A stretch of DNA of 64,000 nucleotides from Diaphorobacter limosus (GTDB lineage Bacteria; Pseudomonadota; Gammaproteobacteria; Burkholderiales; Burkholderiaceae_C): assembly GCF_033100095.1 (NCBI RefSeq), contig NZ_CP136921.1, forward strand, positions 280,501 to 344,500, read 5' to 3'. Each line of letters begins with the position of its first letter. Position 1 is the stretch's first letter. Position numbers and translations under genes: made by a program. Positions 38,430-48,697 of this stretch are shown here, one piece after another. The notes beneath the pieces were generated by a model. It did not search any database and was not told the DNA's origin. It saw nothing but the letters and a program-made list of their open reading frames with translations.

Positions 38430-40727
38430 ATGAGAAAACACATCAATCGCCTGGGCGTGCGCACCGCATCGGCCCTTGTGGCCATGGCCTTTGCCACCCA
38501 AGCCGCCTGGGCGCTGGCGCCCTTCAAGGTGCAGGACATCCGCGTCGAGGGCCTGCAACGCGTCGAGCCCGGCACCATCTTCGCGTCGCTGCCGCTGCGC
38601 GTGGGTGACGAGTACAACGACGAGAAGGGCGCCGCCGCGATCCGCGCGCTGTTTGCCCTGGGCCTGTTCAAGGACGTGCGCCTGGAGGCCACCGGCAATG
38701 TGCTGGTGGTGGTGGTCGAGGAGCGCCCGACGATCGCCGACGTCGAATTTGCCGGCACCAAGGAGTTCGACAAGGACACCCTGAAGAAGGCCATGCGCGA
38801 CGTGGGCCTGACCGAAGGCCGCCCGTTCGACAAGGCCCTGGCGGACCGCGCCGAGCAGGAGCTCAAGCGCCAGTACATCAACAAGAGCCTGTATGGCGCC
38901 GAGGTCGTGACCACCGTCACGCCGATAGAGCGCAACCGTGTCAACCTGACCTTCACGGTGACCGAGGGCGAACCCGCCAAAATCAAGGACATCCGCATCG
39001 TCGGCAACCAGGCCTTCAGCGAATCCACGCTCAAGGGCCTGTTCGACCAGGACACGGGTGGCTGGATGAGCTGGTACACCAAGAGCAACCGCTACGCGCG
39101 CGCCAAGCTCAATGCGGATCTGGAGACGCTGCGCTCCTACTACCTGGCGCGCGGCTACCTGGAGTTCCGCATCGACTCCACGCAGGTAGCCATCTCCCCG
39201 GACAAGCAGGACATCTCCATCACCATCAACGTCACCGAGGGCCAGCGCTACGTCGTCTCGGGTGTGAAGCTGGAGGGCAGCTACCTTGATCGTGACGACG
39301 AGTTCAAGTCCCTGATCACCATCCGCCCCGGCGAGCCCTACAACGCCGACAAGGTGGCGGAAACCACCAAGGCCTTCACCGACCATTTTGGCAACTTCGG
39401 CTTTGCCTTCGCGCGCGTCGAGGCCGTGCCCGAGATCGACCGCGAGAACAACCGCGTGGCCCTGGTGCTGCGCGCCGAGCCCGCGCGCCGCGCCTATGTG
39501 CGCCGCATCCAGGTCAGCGGCAACAACCGCACGCGCGACGCCGTGGTGCGCCGTGAGTTCCGCCAGTACGAGGCCTCCTGGTACGACGGCGACAAGATCA
39601 AGCTGTCGCGCGACCGCGTCGACCGCCTGGGCTTCTTCACCGAGGTCAACGTCGAGACGCAGGAGGTGCCCGGGTCGCCCGACCAGGTGGACCTGGTCAT
39701 CAACGTGGTCGAAAAGCCCACCGGCTCGCTGCAGCTGGGCGCGGGTTTTTCCAGCGCCGAGAAGGTCTCGCTGTCCTTCGGCATCAAGCAGGAAAACGTC
39801 TTTGGCTCGGGCAACTACCTGGGCGTGGATGTGAACACCAGCAAGTACCGCCGCACGCTGGTGTTCTCCACCACCGACCCGTATTTCACGCAGGACGGTA
39901 TCTCGCGCACGCTGGATCTGTACTACCGCACGGCCAAGCCCTACCAGCACCAGGGCGGCGACTACGAACTGGTCACGGCCGGCGCCAGCGTGCGCTTTGG
40001 CGTGCCGTTCAGCGAGAACGACACCGTGTTTTTCGGTGGCGGCCTGGAGCAGACACAGATCAAGTCCGGCACCAACATCCCTGCCGCCTATCTGGCCTAT
40101 GCACGCGAATTTGGCGACACCAGCTGGTCGCTGCCGCTGACCATCGGCTGGTCACGCGACAACCGCGACAGCGCGCTGGCGCCCAACTCCGGCCGTTACC
40201 AGCGCTTGAATACCGAGTGGGCCGTGGCCGGCGACGCGCGCTACATCCGCGGCAACTACCAGTACCAGCAATACATTCCGCTGAACAAGCAGTACACCTT
40301 TGCCTTCAATGGCGAGCTGGGCCTGGGCAAGGGCATGAATGGCCAGCCCTTCCCGGTGTTCAAGAACTTCTACTCGGGCGGTCTGGGTTCGGTGCGCGGC
40401 TTCGACCAGGGTACGCTGGGCCCGCGTGACGTGACCGGCGCCTCGCTGGGCGGCCCGAAGAAAGTCACGCTGAACGCCGAGCTGATTGCGCCGTTCCCCG
40501 GCGCCGGCAATGACCGCACGCTGCGCTGGTTTGCCTTCGTCGATGCCGGCAACGTCTACGGTGAAAATGACAACTGGGAGCTGAGCGAGCTGCGCGCTTC
40601 CGCGGGCCTGGGCCTGAGCTGGATTTCTCCGCTGGGCCCGCTGCGTTTGGCCTATGCGCAGCCGGTGCGCAAGTTTGCCGGCGATAGAATCCAGAAACTG
40701 CAATTCCAAATCGGAACGTCCTTCTAA
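38430..40727 (+). CDS. bamA: outer-membrane protein assembly factor BamA
   Basis: 765-aa Omp85 protein that inserts beta-barrels into the outer membrane. The signal peptide ends AAWA-L. Five POTRA domains span about 30-425 (for example FKVQDIRVEGLQRVEPGTIF, then RAYVRRIQVSGNNRTRD for the last). A 16-strand barrel follows, with the conserved VRGFDQGTLGPRD lid-lock motif, and the chain ends in GTSF, the C-terminal phenylalanine expected of barrel proteins. The stop overlaps the skp start (TAATG). Confidence 0.97.
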   Translation: MRKHINRLGVRTASALVAMAFATQAAWALAPFKVQDIRVEGLQRVEPGTIFASLPLRVGDEYNDEKGAAAIRALFALGLFKDVRLEATGNVLVVVVEERPTIADVEFAGTKEFDKDTLKKAMRDVGLTEGRPFDKALADRAEQELKRQYINKSLYGAEVVTTVTPIERNRVNLTFTVTEGEPAKIKDIRIVGNQAFSESTLKGLFDQDTGGWMSWYTKSNRYARAKLNADLETLRSYYLARGYLEFRIDSTQVAISPDKQDISITINVTEGQRYVVSGVKLEGSYLDRDDEFKSLITIRPGEPYNADKVAETTKAFTDHFGNFGFAFARVEAVPEIDRENNRVALVLRAEPARRAYVRRIQVSGNNRTRDAVVRREFRQYEASWYDGDKIKLSRDRVDRLGFFTEVNVETQEVPGSPDQVDLVINVVEKPTGSLQLGAGFSSAEKVSLSFGIKQENVFGSGNYLGVDVNTSKYRRTLVFSTTDPYFTQDGISRTLDLYYRTAKPYQHQGGDYELVTAGASVRFGVPFSENDTVFFGGGLEQTQIKSGTNIPAAYLAYAREFGDTSWSLPLTIGWSRDNRDSALAPNSGRYQRLNTEWAVAGDARYIRGNYQYQQYIPLNKQYTFAFNGELGLGKGMNGQPFPVFKNFYSGGLGSVRGFDQGTLGPRDVTGASLGGPKKVTLNAELIAPFPGAGNDRTLRWFAFVDAGNVYGENDNWELSELRASAGLGLSWISPLGPLRLAYAQPVRKFAGDRIQKLQFQIGTSF

Positions 40728-41251
40728 TGAAATCTCTTTCCCGCCATATTCCCCTGGTTTTTCTGCTGGGTTCCCTGGCCGCTGCCGTGCCTGCCCAGGC
40801 CCAGGAGTTCAAGGCCGGCTTCGTCAATACCGACCGTATCTTCCGCGAGGCCAACACCGCCAAGACGGCGCAGGCCAAGCTGGAGCAGGAGTTCTCCAAG
40901 CGCGAGAAAGAGCTCGTGGACATGGGCAATGCCCTGAAGAGCGCTACCGAGAAATTCGAGCGCGAGGCCCCCACCATGGCCGAGAGCCAGCGCGTGACGC
41001 GCCAGCGTCAGCTGGTCGATCAGGATCGTGACTTCCAGCGCAAGCGCCGCGAGTTCCAGGAAGACCTGGGCGCGCGCAAGAACGAAGAACTGGGCCAGGT
41101 GCTCGAGCGCGCCAACAAGGTCGTCAAGCAGTTGGCCGAGGCCGAGAAGTACGACGTCATCCTGCAGGAAGCGGTGTACATCAACCCCAAGCACGACATC
41201 ACCGACAAGGTGATCAAGGCCATGAACGCTGCCGGCAACTCCGGCAAGTAA
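40727..41251 (+). CDS. skp: periplasmic chaperone Skp/OmpH
   Basis: 174-aa holdase for unfolded outer-membrane proteins. The signal peptide ends PAQAQ; mature residues [15 protein letters not shown] form the core strand, and the middle is a long charged coiled-coil tentacle. It is translationally coupled to bamA through TAATG, fitting their shared pathway. Confidence 0.94.
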   Translation: MKSLSRHIPLVFLLGSLAAAVPAQAQEFKAGFVNTDRIFREANTAKTAQAKLEQEFSKREKELVDMGNALKSATEKFEREAPTMAESQRVTRQRQLVDQDRDFQRKRREFQEDLGARKNEELGQVLERANKVVKQLAEAEKYDVILQEAVYINPKHDITDKVIKAMNAAGNSGK

Positions 41252-41279
41252 AGCGCGGGCGCACCAATACAGGCTAGGC

Positions 41280-42278
41280 GTGAGTTTGCGGCTCGGGCAA
41301 ATCGTCGATGCACTCGGGGGCAGCCTTGAAGGAGCCAGCGCAGACACGCAAATCCAGCGCATAGCACCGCTGGAGACGGCCGGTGAGGGCGACCTGGCGT
41401 TTCTGAACAACCCGCGCTATCAGTCGCAGCTGGCCGCCTCACGGGCGGCCTGCGTGATTGTGGCGCCGGCCATGCGCGCCGCGGCGCTGGCCCGCGGCGC
41501 CTGCATCGTCACCGATGACCCCTATGCGTACTTTGCCCGCGTCACCCAGCTGTGGGTGCGCGCGCAAGGCCAGGCCCCGGTGCCCGGCATTCATGCCAGC
41601 GCGGTGGTCGACGCGCAGGCCCGGGTCCACCCGACGGCCACGATAGGCCCGCTGTGCGTGGTCGAGCGCGGGGCCGTGATCGGTGCACATACGGTGCTCA
41701 AGTCCCGCGTCACGGTGGGCGAGCGCTGCCGCGTGGGCGCGCGCTGCTTGGTGCATCCGGGCGTGGTCATAGGCGCCGACGGCTTTGGCTTTGCGCGCCA
41801 GCGGGGCGAGTGGATCAAGATCGAGCAGCTGGGCGCGGTGCGCATTGGCGACGATGTGGAGATAGGCGCCAACACATGCATAGACCGCGGCGCACTCGAG
41901 GACACGGTGATTGAGGACGGCGTCAAGCTGGACAACCTGATCCAGATCGCGCACAACGTGCACATCGGTCGGCACACCGCCATGGCGGGCTGCTCGGCCG
42001 TGGCCGGCAGCACGCGCATAGGGGCGCATTGCACCATTGCGGGGGCGGCGTCCATCGTCGGGCACCTGCAATTGGCGGACAATGTGCATGTCTCCACCAA
42101 CACGGTGGTCACGCATTCGATTGCACGGCCCGGGCAGTACACCGGGGTGTTCCCCATGGACGAAAATTCCAAGTGGGAAAAGAACGCGGCCACGCTGCGG
42201 CAGCTGTACAAGCTGCGCGAACGCATCAAGGCCCTTGAACAAGCACGACAAGGCGACCAGAGCGCCACACAACAATGA
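41280..42278 (+). CDS. lpxD: UDP-3-O-(3-hydroxyacyl)glucosamine N-acyltransferase
   Basis: 332-aa third-step lipid A enzyme. The N-terminal uridine-binding domain ([14 protein letters not shown]) is followed by left-handed beta-helix hexapeptide repeats and the catalytic-histidine segment [11 protein letters not shown]. The start is GTG at 41280 ([12 protein letters not shown]); no in-frame ATG is near. The stop overlaps the fabZ start region. Confidence 0.95.
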   Translation: MSLRLGQIVDALGGSLEGASADTQIQRIAPLETAGEGDLAFLNNPRYQSQLAASRAACVIVAPAMRAAALARGACIVTDDPYAYFARVTQLWVRAQGQAPVPGIHASAVVDAQARVHPTATIGPLCVVERGAVIGAHTVLKSRVTVGERCRVGARCLVHPGVVIGADGFGFARQRGEWIKIEQLGAVRIGDDVEIGANTCIDRGALEDTVIEDGVKLDNLIQIAHNVHIGRHTAMAGCSAVAGSTRIGAHCTIAGAASIVGHLQLADNVHVSTNTVVTHSIARPGQYTGVFPMDENSKWEKNAATLRQLYKLRERIKALEQARQGDQSATQQ

Positions 42279-42718
42279 TGGACATTCACGCAATCCTCAA
42301 GCAACTGCCGCACCGCTATCCCTTCCTGCTGGTGGACAGGGTGGTGGAGCTCGAGCGCAACACGCGCATCCGGGCCATCAAGAACGTCACCTTCAACGAA
42401 CCATACTTCACCGGCCATTTCCCGGGCCGCCCGGTCATGCCCGGCGTGCTGATTCTTGAGGCGCTGGCCCAGGCTGCCGGCCTGCTGGCCTTCGACGCCA
42501 TGGGCCAGGTGCCCGACGAGAACAACATCTACTACTTTGTCGGCATCGACGGCGCACGCTTCAAGCGCCCGGTGGAGCCGGGCGACCAGCTGATCCTCGA
42601 AATCACCATCGACCGCGTGCGCGGCGGTGTCTGGAAGTTCAACGGCGTGGCCCGTGTGGGCGATGAGGTGGCCTGCGAGGCGCAGCTCATGTGCACCATG
42701 CGCAACGTCGGCGGCTGA
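42275..42718 (+). CDS. fabZ: 3-hydroxyacyl-ACP dehydratase FabZ
   Basis: 147-aa hot-dog-fold dehydratase of fatty-acid elongation. [13 protein letters not shown], the catalytic His of [13 protein letters not shown] and the Glu of [10 protein letters not shown] are present. The start is one of two adjacent ATGs (42275 or 42278, MMDIHAIL). It overlaps lpxD upstream and lpxA downstream, so hydroxyacyl-ACP supply is balanced with lipid A use. Confidence 0.97.
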   Translation: MMDIHAILKQLPHRYPFLLVDRVVELERNTRIRAIKNVTFNEPYFTGHFPGRPVMPGVLILEALAQAAGLLAFDAMGQVPDENNIYYFVGIDGARFKRPVEPGDQLILEITIDRVRGGVWKFNGVARVGDEVACEAQLMCTMRNVGG

Positions 42719-43518
42719 TGCAGCAGCCCGCGAGCCACATCCACCCCACGGCCATCGTCGCGGCCGGGGCGCAGATCGACCCCAGCGCCACGGTGGGGCC
42801 GTACGCCATCATCGGCGCCAACGTGCGCATTGGTGCGCGCACCAGCGTCGGGCCGCACTGCGTGATCGAGGGCCACACGACGATAGGCGCGGACAACCAC
42901 ATCTTCCAGTTCGCCTCGCTGGGCGCCGCGCCGCAGGACAAGAAGTACGCCGGCGAGCCGACGCGCCTGGAGATTGGCGACCGCAACACCATCCGCGAGT
43001 TCTGTACCTTCAACACCGGCACGGTGCAGGATCAGGGTGTGACCCGTATCGGTGACGACAACTGGATCATGGCCTATGTGCACATTGCGCACGACTGCGT
43101 GGTGGGCAACCAGGTGATATTGGCCAACAACGCCACGCTGGCCGGCCATGTGCAGGTCGGCGACCAGGTCATCATCGGCGGGCTGACGGGGGTGCACCAG
43201 TATTCCCGCATAGGCGCGCATGCCATGGCGGGCTTTGCCAGCCATATCTCTCAGGATGTGCCGCCCTTCATGATGGTGGACGGCAACCCGCTGGCCGTGC
43301 GCGGTCTGAACCTGGAAGGGCTGCGCCGGCGCGGCTTCTCGGCGCAGCGCGTGGCCGCCATCAAGCAGGCCTACCGCCTGCTGTACCGCCAGGGCCTGAC
43401 GCTGGAGGCGGCACTCTCGGCCATGGCCGAGCTGCCGCAGCAGCACCCTGAGGCCGATGGCGACATCGCCCTGCTGCGCGACTTCATCGCCGCATCGCAG
43501 CGCGGCATTGCGCGCTGA
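42718..43518 (+). CDS. lpxA: UDP-N-acetylglucosamine O-acyltransferase
   Basis: 266-aa first-step lipid A acyltransferase. Hexapeptide beta-helix repeats ([20 protein letters not shown] onwards), [10 protein letters not shown] and the catalytic-histidine block [12 protein letters not shown] are conserved, and a C-terminal helical part follows. Its ATG overlaps the fabZ stop (TGATG). Confidence 0.96.
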   Translation: MQQPASHIHPTAIVAAGAQIDPSATVGPYAIIGANVRIGARTSVGPHCVIEGHTTIGADNHIFQFASLGAAPQDKKYAGEPTRLEIGDRNTIREFCTFNTGTVQDQGVTRIGDDNWIMAYVHIAHDCVVGNQVILANNATLAGHVQVGDQVIIGGLTGVHQYSRIGAHAMAGFASHISQDVPPFMMVDGNPLAVRGLNLEGLRRRGFSAQRVAAIKQAYRLLYRQGLTLEAALSAMAELPQQHPEADGDIALLRDFIAASQRGIAR

Positions 43519-43534
43519 TATTTTTTCCGGCGCA

Positions 43535-44683
43535 ATGGCTGGCATCTCTCCCCGCGTTGCCATGGTGGCCGGTGAAACCTCGGGCGACCTGCTGGCCGGC
43601 CTGCTGCTCGACGGCCTGCGCGCCCAGTGGCCCGGTGTGGCCAGCATGGGCATAGGCGGGCCACGCATGGCTGAGCGTGGTTTTGACGCCTGGTGGCCCA
43701 GCGAACGCCTGGCCGTGCATGGCTACAGCATCGAGCTGGTGCGGCGCCTGCTGGGCATCCTGAAGATCCGCAAACAACTGCGCACGCGCCTGCTGGCCGA
43801 CAGGCCCGATGTGTTCATAGGCGTGGATGCGCCCGACTTCAACCTGGGCCTGGAGGCCGATCTGCGCAACTCCGGCGTGAAGACCGTGCATTTTGTCTGC
43901 CCGTCGATCTGGGCCTGGCGCGCCAACCGCGTGGACAAGATCCGCGCCGCGGCCGACCATGTGCTGTGCATCTTTCCATTCGAGCCCGAGCTGCTGGCGC
44001 GCCATGGCATAGCCGCCACCTATGTGGGGCACCCGCTGGCCAGCGTCATCCCCATGCAGCCGGACAAGCTGGCCGCACGCGCCCAGCTGGGTCTGGCACC
44101 GCAGGACGAGGTGCTGGCGATACTGCCCGGCAGCCGATCGGCCGAGGTCGCCTACATCGCAAAACCATTTTTTCAGGCCGCAGCGCTTATCAGTAAAGCG
44201 CGGAATGCTATCAAAATAGTAGTCCCTGCGGTGCCCGCACTGCGTGCGCGCATCGAGCAGATCGCGCGCGACTGCGGCGTGCTGGAGCAGCTGCAGATTG
44301 TCACCGGCCAGTCGCACCAGGTGCTGGCCGCCTGCGACGTGACGCTGATCGCCAGCGGCACGGCCACGCTGGAGGCGGCGCTGTTCAAGCGCCCCATGGT
44401 CATTGCCTACCACATGCACCCCATCAGCTGGCGCCTGATGCGTGGCAAGCAGCTGCAGCCCTGGGTGGGCCTGCCCAACATCCTGTGCCGCGACTTCGTC
44501 GTGCCCGAGCTGCTGCAGGACGCTGCCACGCCCGAGGCCCTGTCGGGTGCGGTGCAGCAGTGGCTGGACGCGCCGCCGGCGCGCCTGGACGCGCTGCATC
44601 AACGTTTCACCGCGCTGCATGAAGAGCTGCAACGCGACACGCCACGACTGGCCGCCAATGCCATCCAAGAAATCCTGGCTTGA
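43535..44683 (+). CDS. lpxB: lipid-A-disaccharide synthase
   Basis: 382-aa glycosyltransferase joining UDP-diacylglucosamine and lipid [31 protein letters not shown] and [10 protein letters not shown] are diagnostic. The start is [14 protein letters not shown] at 43535. The stretch [20 protein letters not shown] is encoded by an in-frame dispersed-repeat copy; FLQAA-type sequence followed by a beta strand is normal at this place, so the element has been moulded into the fold. It overlaps rnhB by 26 bp. Confidence 0.95.
   Translation: MAGISPRVAMVAGETSGDLLAGLLLDGLRAQWPGVASMGIGGPRMAERGFDAWWPSERLAVHGYSIELVRRLLGILKIRKQLRTRLLADRPDVFIGVDAPDFNLGLEADLRNSGVKTVHFVCPSIWAWRANRVDKIRAAADHVLCIFPFEPELLARHGIAATYVGHPLASVIPMQPDKLAARAQLGLAPQDEVLAILPGSRSAEVAYIAKPFFQAAALISKARNAIKIVVPAVPALRARIEQIARDCGVLEQLQIVTGQSHQVLAACDVTLIASGTATLEAALFKRPMVIAYHMHPISWRLMRGKQLQPWVGLPNILCRDFVVPELLQDAATPEALSGAVQQWLDAPPARLDALHQRFTALHEELQRDTPRLAANAIQEILA
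44166..44223 (+). repeat. dispersed AT-rich repeat, in frame within lpxB
   Basis: Very clean plus-oriented copy: CATTTTTTCAGGCCGCA, the dyad GCGCTT-n7-AAGCGC, then GGAATGCTATCAAAATAGTAG. Translated as [14 protein letters not shown]. Confidence 0.85.
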
Positions 44684-45293
44684 GCAGGGCAACTTCAACT
44701 GGCATGCGCCCGGCCTGTTGGTTGCCGGCGTGGACGAGGCCGGCCGCGGCCCGCTGGCCGGCCCCGTGGTCGCCGCCGCCGTCATCCTGGACGAACTGCA
44801 GCCCATTGCCGGCCTGGCCGACTCCAAGGCCCTCACGGCGGCGCGCCGCGAGCGGCTGTTCGATGAGATCCGCGCCAAGGCCCTTTGCTGCAGCATTGCC
44901 GAAGCCAGCGTGGAAGAGATAGACCGGCTCAACATTCTGCAGGCCACCATGCTGGCCATGCGCCGCGCCGTACAGGGCCTGCGCCTCAAACCCCGTCTGG
45001 CGCTGGTGGACGGCAACCGGCTGCCTGTGCTGGATGTTCCGGCCGAGGCCGTCGTCAAGGGCGATGCCAAGGTGGCCGCCATCTCGGCCGCCTCCATCGT
45101 CGCCAAGGTCACGCGCGACCGCTGGTGTGCCCAGCTGCACGACCAATATCCGCAATACGGCTTTGCCGGCCACAAGGGCTACGGCACGGCCGAACACCTG
45201 GCAGCCCTGCAGGCGCATGGCGCCTGCCCGCAGCACCGCCGCTCCTTTTCCCTCGTGGCGCGCGCCCTGCAGGCTGCGCCCGCACAACCATGA
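44658..45293 (+). CDS. rnhB: ribonuclease HII
   Basis: 211-aa enzyme removing ribonucleotides from DNA. The [19 protein letters not shown] motif (catalytic Asp-Glu), [16 protein letters not shown] and [21 protein letters not shown] are all present. The start [11 protein letters not shown] lies inside the lpxB 3' end. Its stop overlaps the next ATG. Confidence 0.96.
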   Translation: MPSKKSWLEQGNFNWHAPGLLVAGVDEAGRGPLAGPVVAAAVILDELQPIAGLADSKALTAARRERLFDEIRAKALCCSIAEASVEEIDRLNILQATMLAMRRAVQGLRLKPRLALVDGNRLPVLDVPAEAVVKGDAKVAAISAASIVAKVTRDRWCAQLHDQYPQYGFAGHKGYGTAEHLAALQAHGACPQHRRSFSLVARALQAAPAQP

Positions 45294-46066
45294 CGCGCCA
45301 GCAGCCCACCCTCATCCAGTCGCGTGACAACCCGTTGCTCAAGGATCTGCGGCGCCTGGCCCTGGACAGTACGGCCTACCGCAAGCAGGGTAGGGTGTGG
45401 CTGGAGGGCGACCATCTGTGCGGCGCCGCCCTGGTGCGTGGCCAGCGTCCGGCCATTGCGGTGTTTTCTGAAAGTTTTTGGCCTCTTGCGCCCGCTGAAT
45501 ATGCGCAAGCAGCTATTAAAACAATAGTGATGCCCGATGCCCTGTGGCGGGACATCAGCGGCCTCGAATCACCTGCGCGCATGGGCTTCGTGCTGCCGCT
45601 GCCGGTCGAGCAGGGGCTGGATGCGCAAGCGCCCACGGTGGTGCTGGATCGCCTGCAGGATGCGGGCAATGTGGGCTCCATACTGCGCAGCGCCTCGGCC
45701 TTCGGCTTCACGCAGATCGCCGCGCTCAAGGGCACGGCGGCCCTGTGGTCGGCCAAGGTGCTGCGCGCCGGCATGGGTGCGCATTTTGCGCTGCGCCTGC
45801 TGGAAGGCCTGGAACTGCAGGACATCGACCGCCTGGCCGTGCCGCTGCTGGCCACCAGCTCGCACCAGGGCGACTGGCTGCACCGTGCCGCCTTGCCCTG
45901 GCCCTGCGCCTGGATCATGGGCCACGAAGGGCAGGGCGTTTCACCCGAGCTGCAGCTGCGCGCGCGCCAGCACATCCGCATCACCCAACCGGGCGGCGAG
46001 GAGTCGCTCAACGTCGGCGCCGCCGCCGCCATCTGCCTGCATGCCAGCGCTGCGGCGCGTGGCTGA
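45290..46066 (+). CDS. SpoU/TrmH-family RNA 2'-O-methyltransferase
   Basis: 258-aa SPOUT-fold methyltransferase. An N-terminal substrate-binding part ([26 protein letters not shown]) precedes the trefoil-knot domain: [33 protein letters not shown] and [15 protein letters not shown]. It methylates a ribose in rRNA or tRNA; RlmB-like is the nearest guess, but TrmH-like relatives cannot be excluded. A dispersed-repeat copy encodes [15 protein letters not shown] in the linker between the domains. Confidence 0.85.
   Translation: MTRQQPTLIQSRDNPLLKDLRRLALDSTAYRKQGRVWLEGDHLCGAALVRGQRPAIAVFSESFWPLAPAEYAQAAIKTIVMPDALWRDISGLESPARMGFVLPLPVEQGLDAQAPTVVLDRLQDAGNVGSILRSASAFGFTQIAALKGTAALWSAKVLRAGMGAHFALRLLEGLELQDIDRLAVPLLATSSHQGDWLHRAALPWPCAWIMGHEGQGVSPELQLRARQHIRITQPGGEESLNVGAAAAICLHASAAARG
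45472..45528 (+). repeat. dispersed AT-rich repeat, in frame within the methyltransferase gene
   Basis: Plus-oriented copy: AGTTTTTGGCCTC, the dyad TTGCGC-n9-TGCGCAA, then GCAGCTATTAAAACAATAG. It is the closest match to the consensus right tract. Confidence 0.85.
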
Positions 46067-46091
46067 ACGGCCCGGCAAGTACGCCAAACCA

Positions 46092-46475
46092 ATGATTGAC
46101 GCCCTGATATCCGGCAAGCTGCACGCCCACCCTGAGCAGCGCACCAGCAAGACCGGTAAAACCTATGCCACGGCCAAGATGACGGCCGCCGGTGGCGACG
46201 GCCAAAGCCTGTTCGTCAACTGCATTGCCTTCGACGAGGCGTCGGTGGAAGCGCTGCTGGCGCTGGTTGCCGGGGACAGCTTGGCCGTGGCCGGCAGCAT
46301 CACCCCCAAGGTCTGGACCGATCGCGAGGGCCAACACCGCCCGGCGCTGGACATGGTGGTCGCGCGCGTGCTGACCGCCTACCACGTCACGCACAAGCGC
46401 CGTGCCATGCAGCAAAGCGCCGCTCCACAGGCGCGGCAGCAGTCCATGGACGATGGCGAGCCACTGGACTTCTGA
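46092..46475 (+). CDS. SSB-like OB-fold protein, chromosomal copy
   Basis: 127-aa protein resembling a short single-stranded DNA-binding protein. MIDALISGKL, RTSKTGKTYATAKM, LFVNCIAFDE and GSITPKVWTD give OB-fold strand spacing, and the C-terminus MDDGEPLDF recalls the acidic SSB tip that recruits partners. About two thirds identical (84 of 127 by hand count) to the gene at 52639-53022 inside the adjacent integrative element. It lies 25 bp after the methyltransferase gene and is followed by a terminator at the element border. Confidence 0.75.
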   Translation: MIDALISGKLHAHPEQRTSKTGKTYATAKMTAAGGDGQSLFVNCIAFDEASVEALLALVAGDSLAVAGSITPKVWTDREGQHRPALDMVVARVLTAYHVTHKRRAMQQSAAPQARQQSMDDGEPLDF

Positions 46476-46493
46476 CGGCAGGCAGCAAAGCAA

Positions 46494-46525
46494 AAAGGCC
46501 CTGATTCTTGCGAATCAGGGCCTTT
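46494..46525 (-). terminator. bidirectional terminator left of attL (likely original tRNA-Thr terminator)
   Basis: Thirteen-base stem AAAGGCCCTGATT/AATCAGGGCCTTT with a 6-nt loop. On the minus strand it is followed by TT (TTTTTG); on the plus strand by CATTT. It ends the SSB-like gene and, before insertion of the element, would have followed tRNA-Thr. Confidence 0.85.
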
Positions 46526-46528
46526 CAT

Positions 46529-46579
46529 TTGGTGCCGGAGACATGAATCGAACACGCGACCTTCTCATTACGAATGAGC
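46529..46579 (+). repeat. attL (51-bp direct repeat of tRNA-Thr 3' end)
   Basis: Identical to 53595-53645. It begins TTGGTGCCGGAGACATGAAT and ends CATTACGAATGAGC. It covers the tRNA from CCA back through the T-arm to the anticodon stem, and diverges immediately outside (GGATAC versus TGCTCT). Confidence 0.92.
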
Positions 46580-46619
46580 GGATACTACTATTCGGCACTG
46601 TTGATTGATGCTGATAGAA

Positions 46620-46751
46620 TCAATATAAATCAACACGTTATCCGTGTTTTGCTGGACAAAAAAACAGGTGGCGTGTTGATTGATATTCCCCAAAATTGGG
46701 GATTTTTGGCTACACAGTGGCTACACGGTGGCTACACCGTGGCTACACGCG
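46620..46751 (+). promoter_or_regulatory. int control region with four 11-bp arm-type repeats
   Basis: Four head-to-tail copies of GGCTACACNGT start at 46708, 46719, 46730 and 46741, exactly 11 bp apart. Two more occur near the right end (53519, 53530). Upstream are an inverted pair ATCAACACG/CGTGTTGAT (46629-46637, 46672-46680) and a hairpin CCCCAA-AA-TTGGGG followed by Ts (46688-46707). The repeats fit integrase arm sites and the dyads fit operators; both are inference. Confidence 0.65.
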
Positions 46752-46771
46752 ATGACAAAAGGGCATCAATC

Positions 46772-48130
46772 ATGGTTCGACCACGCAAGACCGATGTACC
46801 CGACACCACCAGGGTCATAGACCTGACCGCCGGGGCTATCGAGCGCCTGACCTGCCGCACCGACTCCAAGGCTCAGGCGTTCCTGCGCGACGCAAAGGCA
46901 CCGGGGCTGCGCGTGCGCGTGACCAACACCGGGCACAAGGCGTTCGTCTTTGAAGCCAAGCTGAACCGGCAAACCATCCGCCGCACCATAGGCGACGTGC
47001 GCGCCTGGACGATTGAGCAGGCGCGCACCGAAGCCCGACGCCTGGCCGTGCTGATTGACGCGGGCATCAACCCGAACGAGCAGGAGCGCCAGCAACAGGC
47101 CGCCGCCGCCGCAGAACAGGCCGCAGCCGCTGCCCAGGCCGTGACCGTGGGCGCGATATGGCCGCTGTACCTGGAAAACGGCAAGCCCAAGCGCAAAGAG
47201 GCATGGAAGCCGCGCTACCGTGCCGACCTGGAGGCCATGGCAGCCCCAGGGGGCGAACCCAAGAAGCGAGGGCAGGGCGTGACAAGGCCGGGGCCGCTGC
47301 ATCCCCTGCTGGCGCTGCCCCTGGCTGGCGTGACCGAGGATGCATTGCAAGTCTGGTTTGAGCGCGAAGCCCAGGCAGGCAGGCACCAAGCAACCCGCGC
47401 CCTGATGATGTTCCGTGGGTTCCTGCGCTGGTGTGCTTCGCGCCCGGAGTACCGCGCCCTGACCGACCGCGATGCGGGCAAGGCGCCCGCCATCGTGGAG
47501 AACCTGGCCCCCAGCACCACGCGCCGCACGGATTGCCTTGAGGCTGCCCAGGTGGCCGCATGGTGGCAGTGCGTGGACGAGCTGGGCAACCGCACCGCAA
47601 GCGCTTATCTGCGCGCCCTGCTGCTGACCGGGGCACGCCGGGAGGAAGTGGCCGCCCTGACCTGGGCGAACGTGGATTTTCAGTGGCGCAAGCTGACCAT
47701 TGCCGACAAGGCCAGCGATTCCCGAACCATCCCGCTGTCGCCCTACCTGGCGCAACTGCTGGCAACGCTGCCCAGGCAAGGCCCGTTCGTGTTTGCCAGC
47801 ACGGGCAAGGCAGGGCGCATTACCGACGCCCGCGCAAGCCATGCCACGGCATTGCAAAGGGCGGGAATTGGACACCTGACGTTCCACGGGTTGCGCCGTT
47901 CGTTTTCGCTGCTGGGCGAGGCCGCCGGGGCACCTGCTGGGGCCATCGCGCAAATCATGGGCCATCGCCCAAGCGCCGTTGCCGAGGGCTACCGCCCGCG
48001 CAGCATTGATGCCCTGCGCCCATACAGCGCGCAAATCGAGGCCCATATCCTGGCGCTGGCCGGTGTGCAGCTGGATGCCCAGGCAGAACCCGGCAAGCTG
48101 CGCATTGTTGCCCATGGCAATAGCCAATAA
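46772..48130 (+). CDS. int: tyrosine recombinase / integrase (P4-like, DUF4102-type N-terminus)
   Basis: 452-aa integrase. The N-terminal DNA-binding part (VIDLTAGAIERL, APGLRVRVTNTGHKAFVFEAKL, RTIGDVRAWTIEQARTEARRL) is typical of P4-type island integrases. The catalytic residues are visible: LLLTGARREEVAAL (first Arg), HGLRRSF (His-x-x-Arg), MGHRPSAVAEGYRP (His and likely Tyr). I chose ATG at 46772 (MVRPRKTDVPD); the open frame upstream runs through attL and the arm repeats. It acts on the 51-bp tRNA-Thr repeats. Confidence 0.92.
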   Translation: MVRPRKTDVPDTTRVIDLTAGAIERLTCRTDSKAQAFLRDAKAPGLRVRVTNTGHKAFVFEAKLNRQTIRRTIGDVRAWTIEQARTEARRLAVLIDAGINPNEQERQQQAAAAAEQAAAAAQAVTVGAIWPLYLENGKPKRKEAWKPRYRADLEAMAAPGGEPKKRGQGVTRPGPLHPLLALPLAGVTEDALQVWFEREAQAGRHQATRALMMFRGFLRWCASRPEYRALTDRDAGKAPAIVENLAPSTTRRTDCLEAAQVAAWWQCVDELGNRTASAYLRALLLTGARREEVAALTWANVDFQWRKLTIADKASDSRTIPLSPYLAQLLATLPRQGPFVFASTGKAGRITDARASHATALQRAGIGHLTFHGLRRSFSLLGEAAGAPAGAIAQIMGHRPSAVAEGYRPRSIDALRPYSAQIEAHILALAGVQLDAQAEPGKLRIVAHGNSQ

Positions 48131-48150
48131 ACATAACTACAATAAAGCAC

Positions 48151-48429
48151 ATGAACATCACGTTCGACCCGGACAAGGATGAAGCGAACCGGGCAAAGCA
48201 TGGCGTTTCATTGCGGGATGCCGTGGGCTTTGAATGGGAAACCGCCGTGGTGTGGCCTGACAAGCGCCGGGACTATGGCGAGCCCCGCATGGTGGCACTG
48301 GGCTATATCGGCCTGCGCATCATGGCCGTGGTGTTTGTTGACCGCCCGCCCGAGCAGCCGACCGAGCGCCGAATCATCAGCTTGCGCAAAGCCAACAACC
48401 GAGAGGTGCAACGCTATGCCGAAACTTAA
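48151..48429 (+). CDS. brnT: BrnT-family ribonuclease toxin
   Basis: 92-aa type II toxin (DUF497, RelE-like fold). ITFDPDKDEANRAKHGVSLRDA and RIISLRKANNREVQRY are the family signature. It is 20 bp after int; TACAAT at 48138-48143 could be a -10 that places the transcription start at or next to the ATG. It overlaps brnA by 14 bp, in the usual toxin-first order. It would stabilise the element by killing or arresting cells that lose it. Confidence 0.9.
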   Translation: MNITFDPDKDEANRAKHGVSLRDAVGFEWETAVVWPDKRRDYGEPRMVALGYIGLRIMAVVFVDRPPEQPTERRIISLRKANNREVQRYAET

Positions 48430-48697
48430 AGCCGGAACCATCATGCCGACGCCTGCCGAGGATGCAGCCATTACCGCCGCTGCGCTGGCAGACCCTGACG
48501 CCATGCCATTCACCGATGCCGAATGGGAACAGGCAAAACCGCTGGCACGCCGGGGCCGCCCGCTGGGCAGTGGCACAAAAGCCCAGGTGACCCTACGCCT
48601 TGACGTGGAGGTGCTGGAGCGGTTCAGGGCAACCGGCGATGGCTGGCAAACCCGCATCAATGCCGCTTTGAAAGACTGGTTGCACGCGCACGCCTGA
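48416..48697 (+). CDS. brnA: BrnA-family antitoxin
   Basis: 93-aa antitoxin with a C-terminal ribbon-helix-helix DNA-binding domain (KAQVTLRLDVEVLERF, GDGWQTRINAALKDWL). The N-terminal half is Ala/Asp-rich and should wrap around BrnT. The BrnTA complex normally represses its own promoter. The start MPKLKAGTIMP lies within the toxin gene. Confidence 0.9.
   Translation: MPKLKAGTIMPTPAEDAAITAAALADPDAMPFTDAEWEQAKPLARRGRPLGSGTKAQVTLRLDVEVLERFRATGDGWQTRINAALKDWLHAHA

Noticed and set aside
46708..46751. Tandem repeats near int as a CRISPR-like array
   Set aside because: Units are 11 bp with no spacers and no cas genes. Their phase and position fit integrase arm sites.
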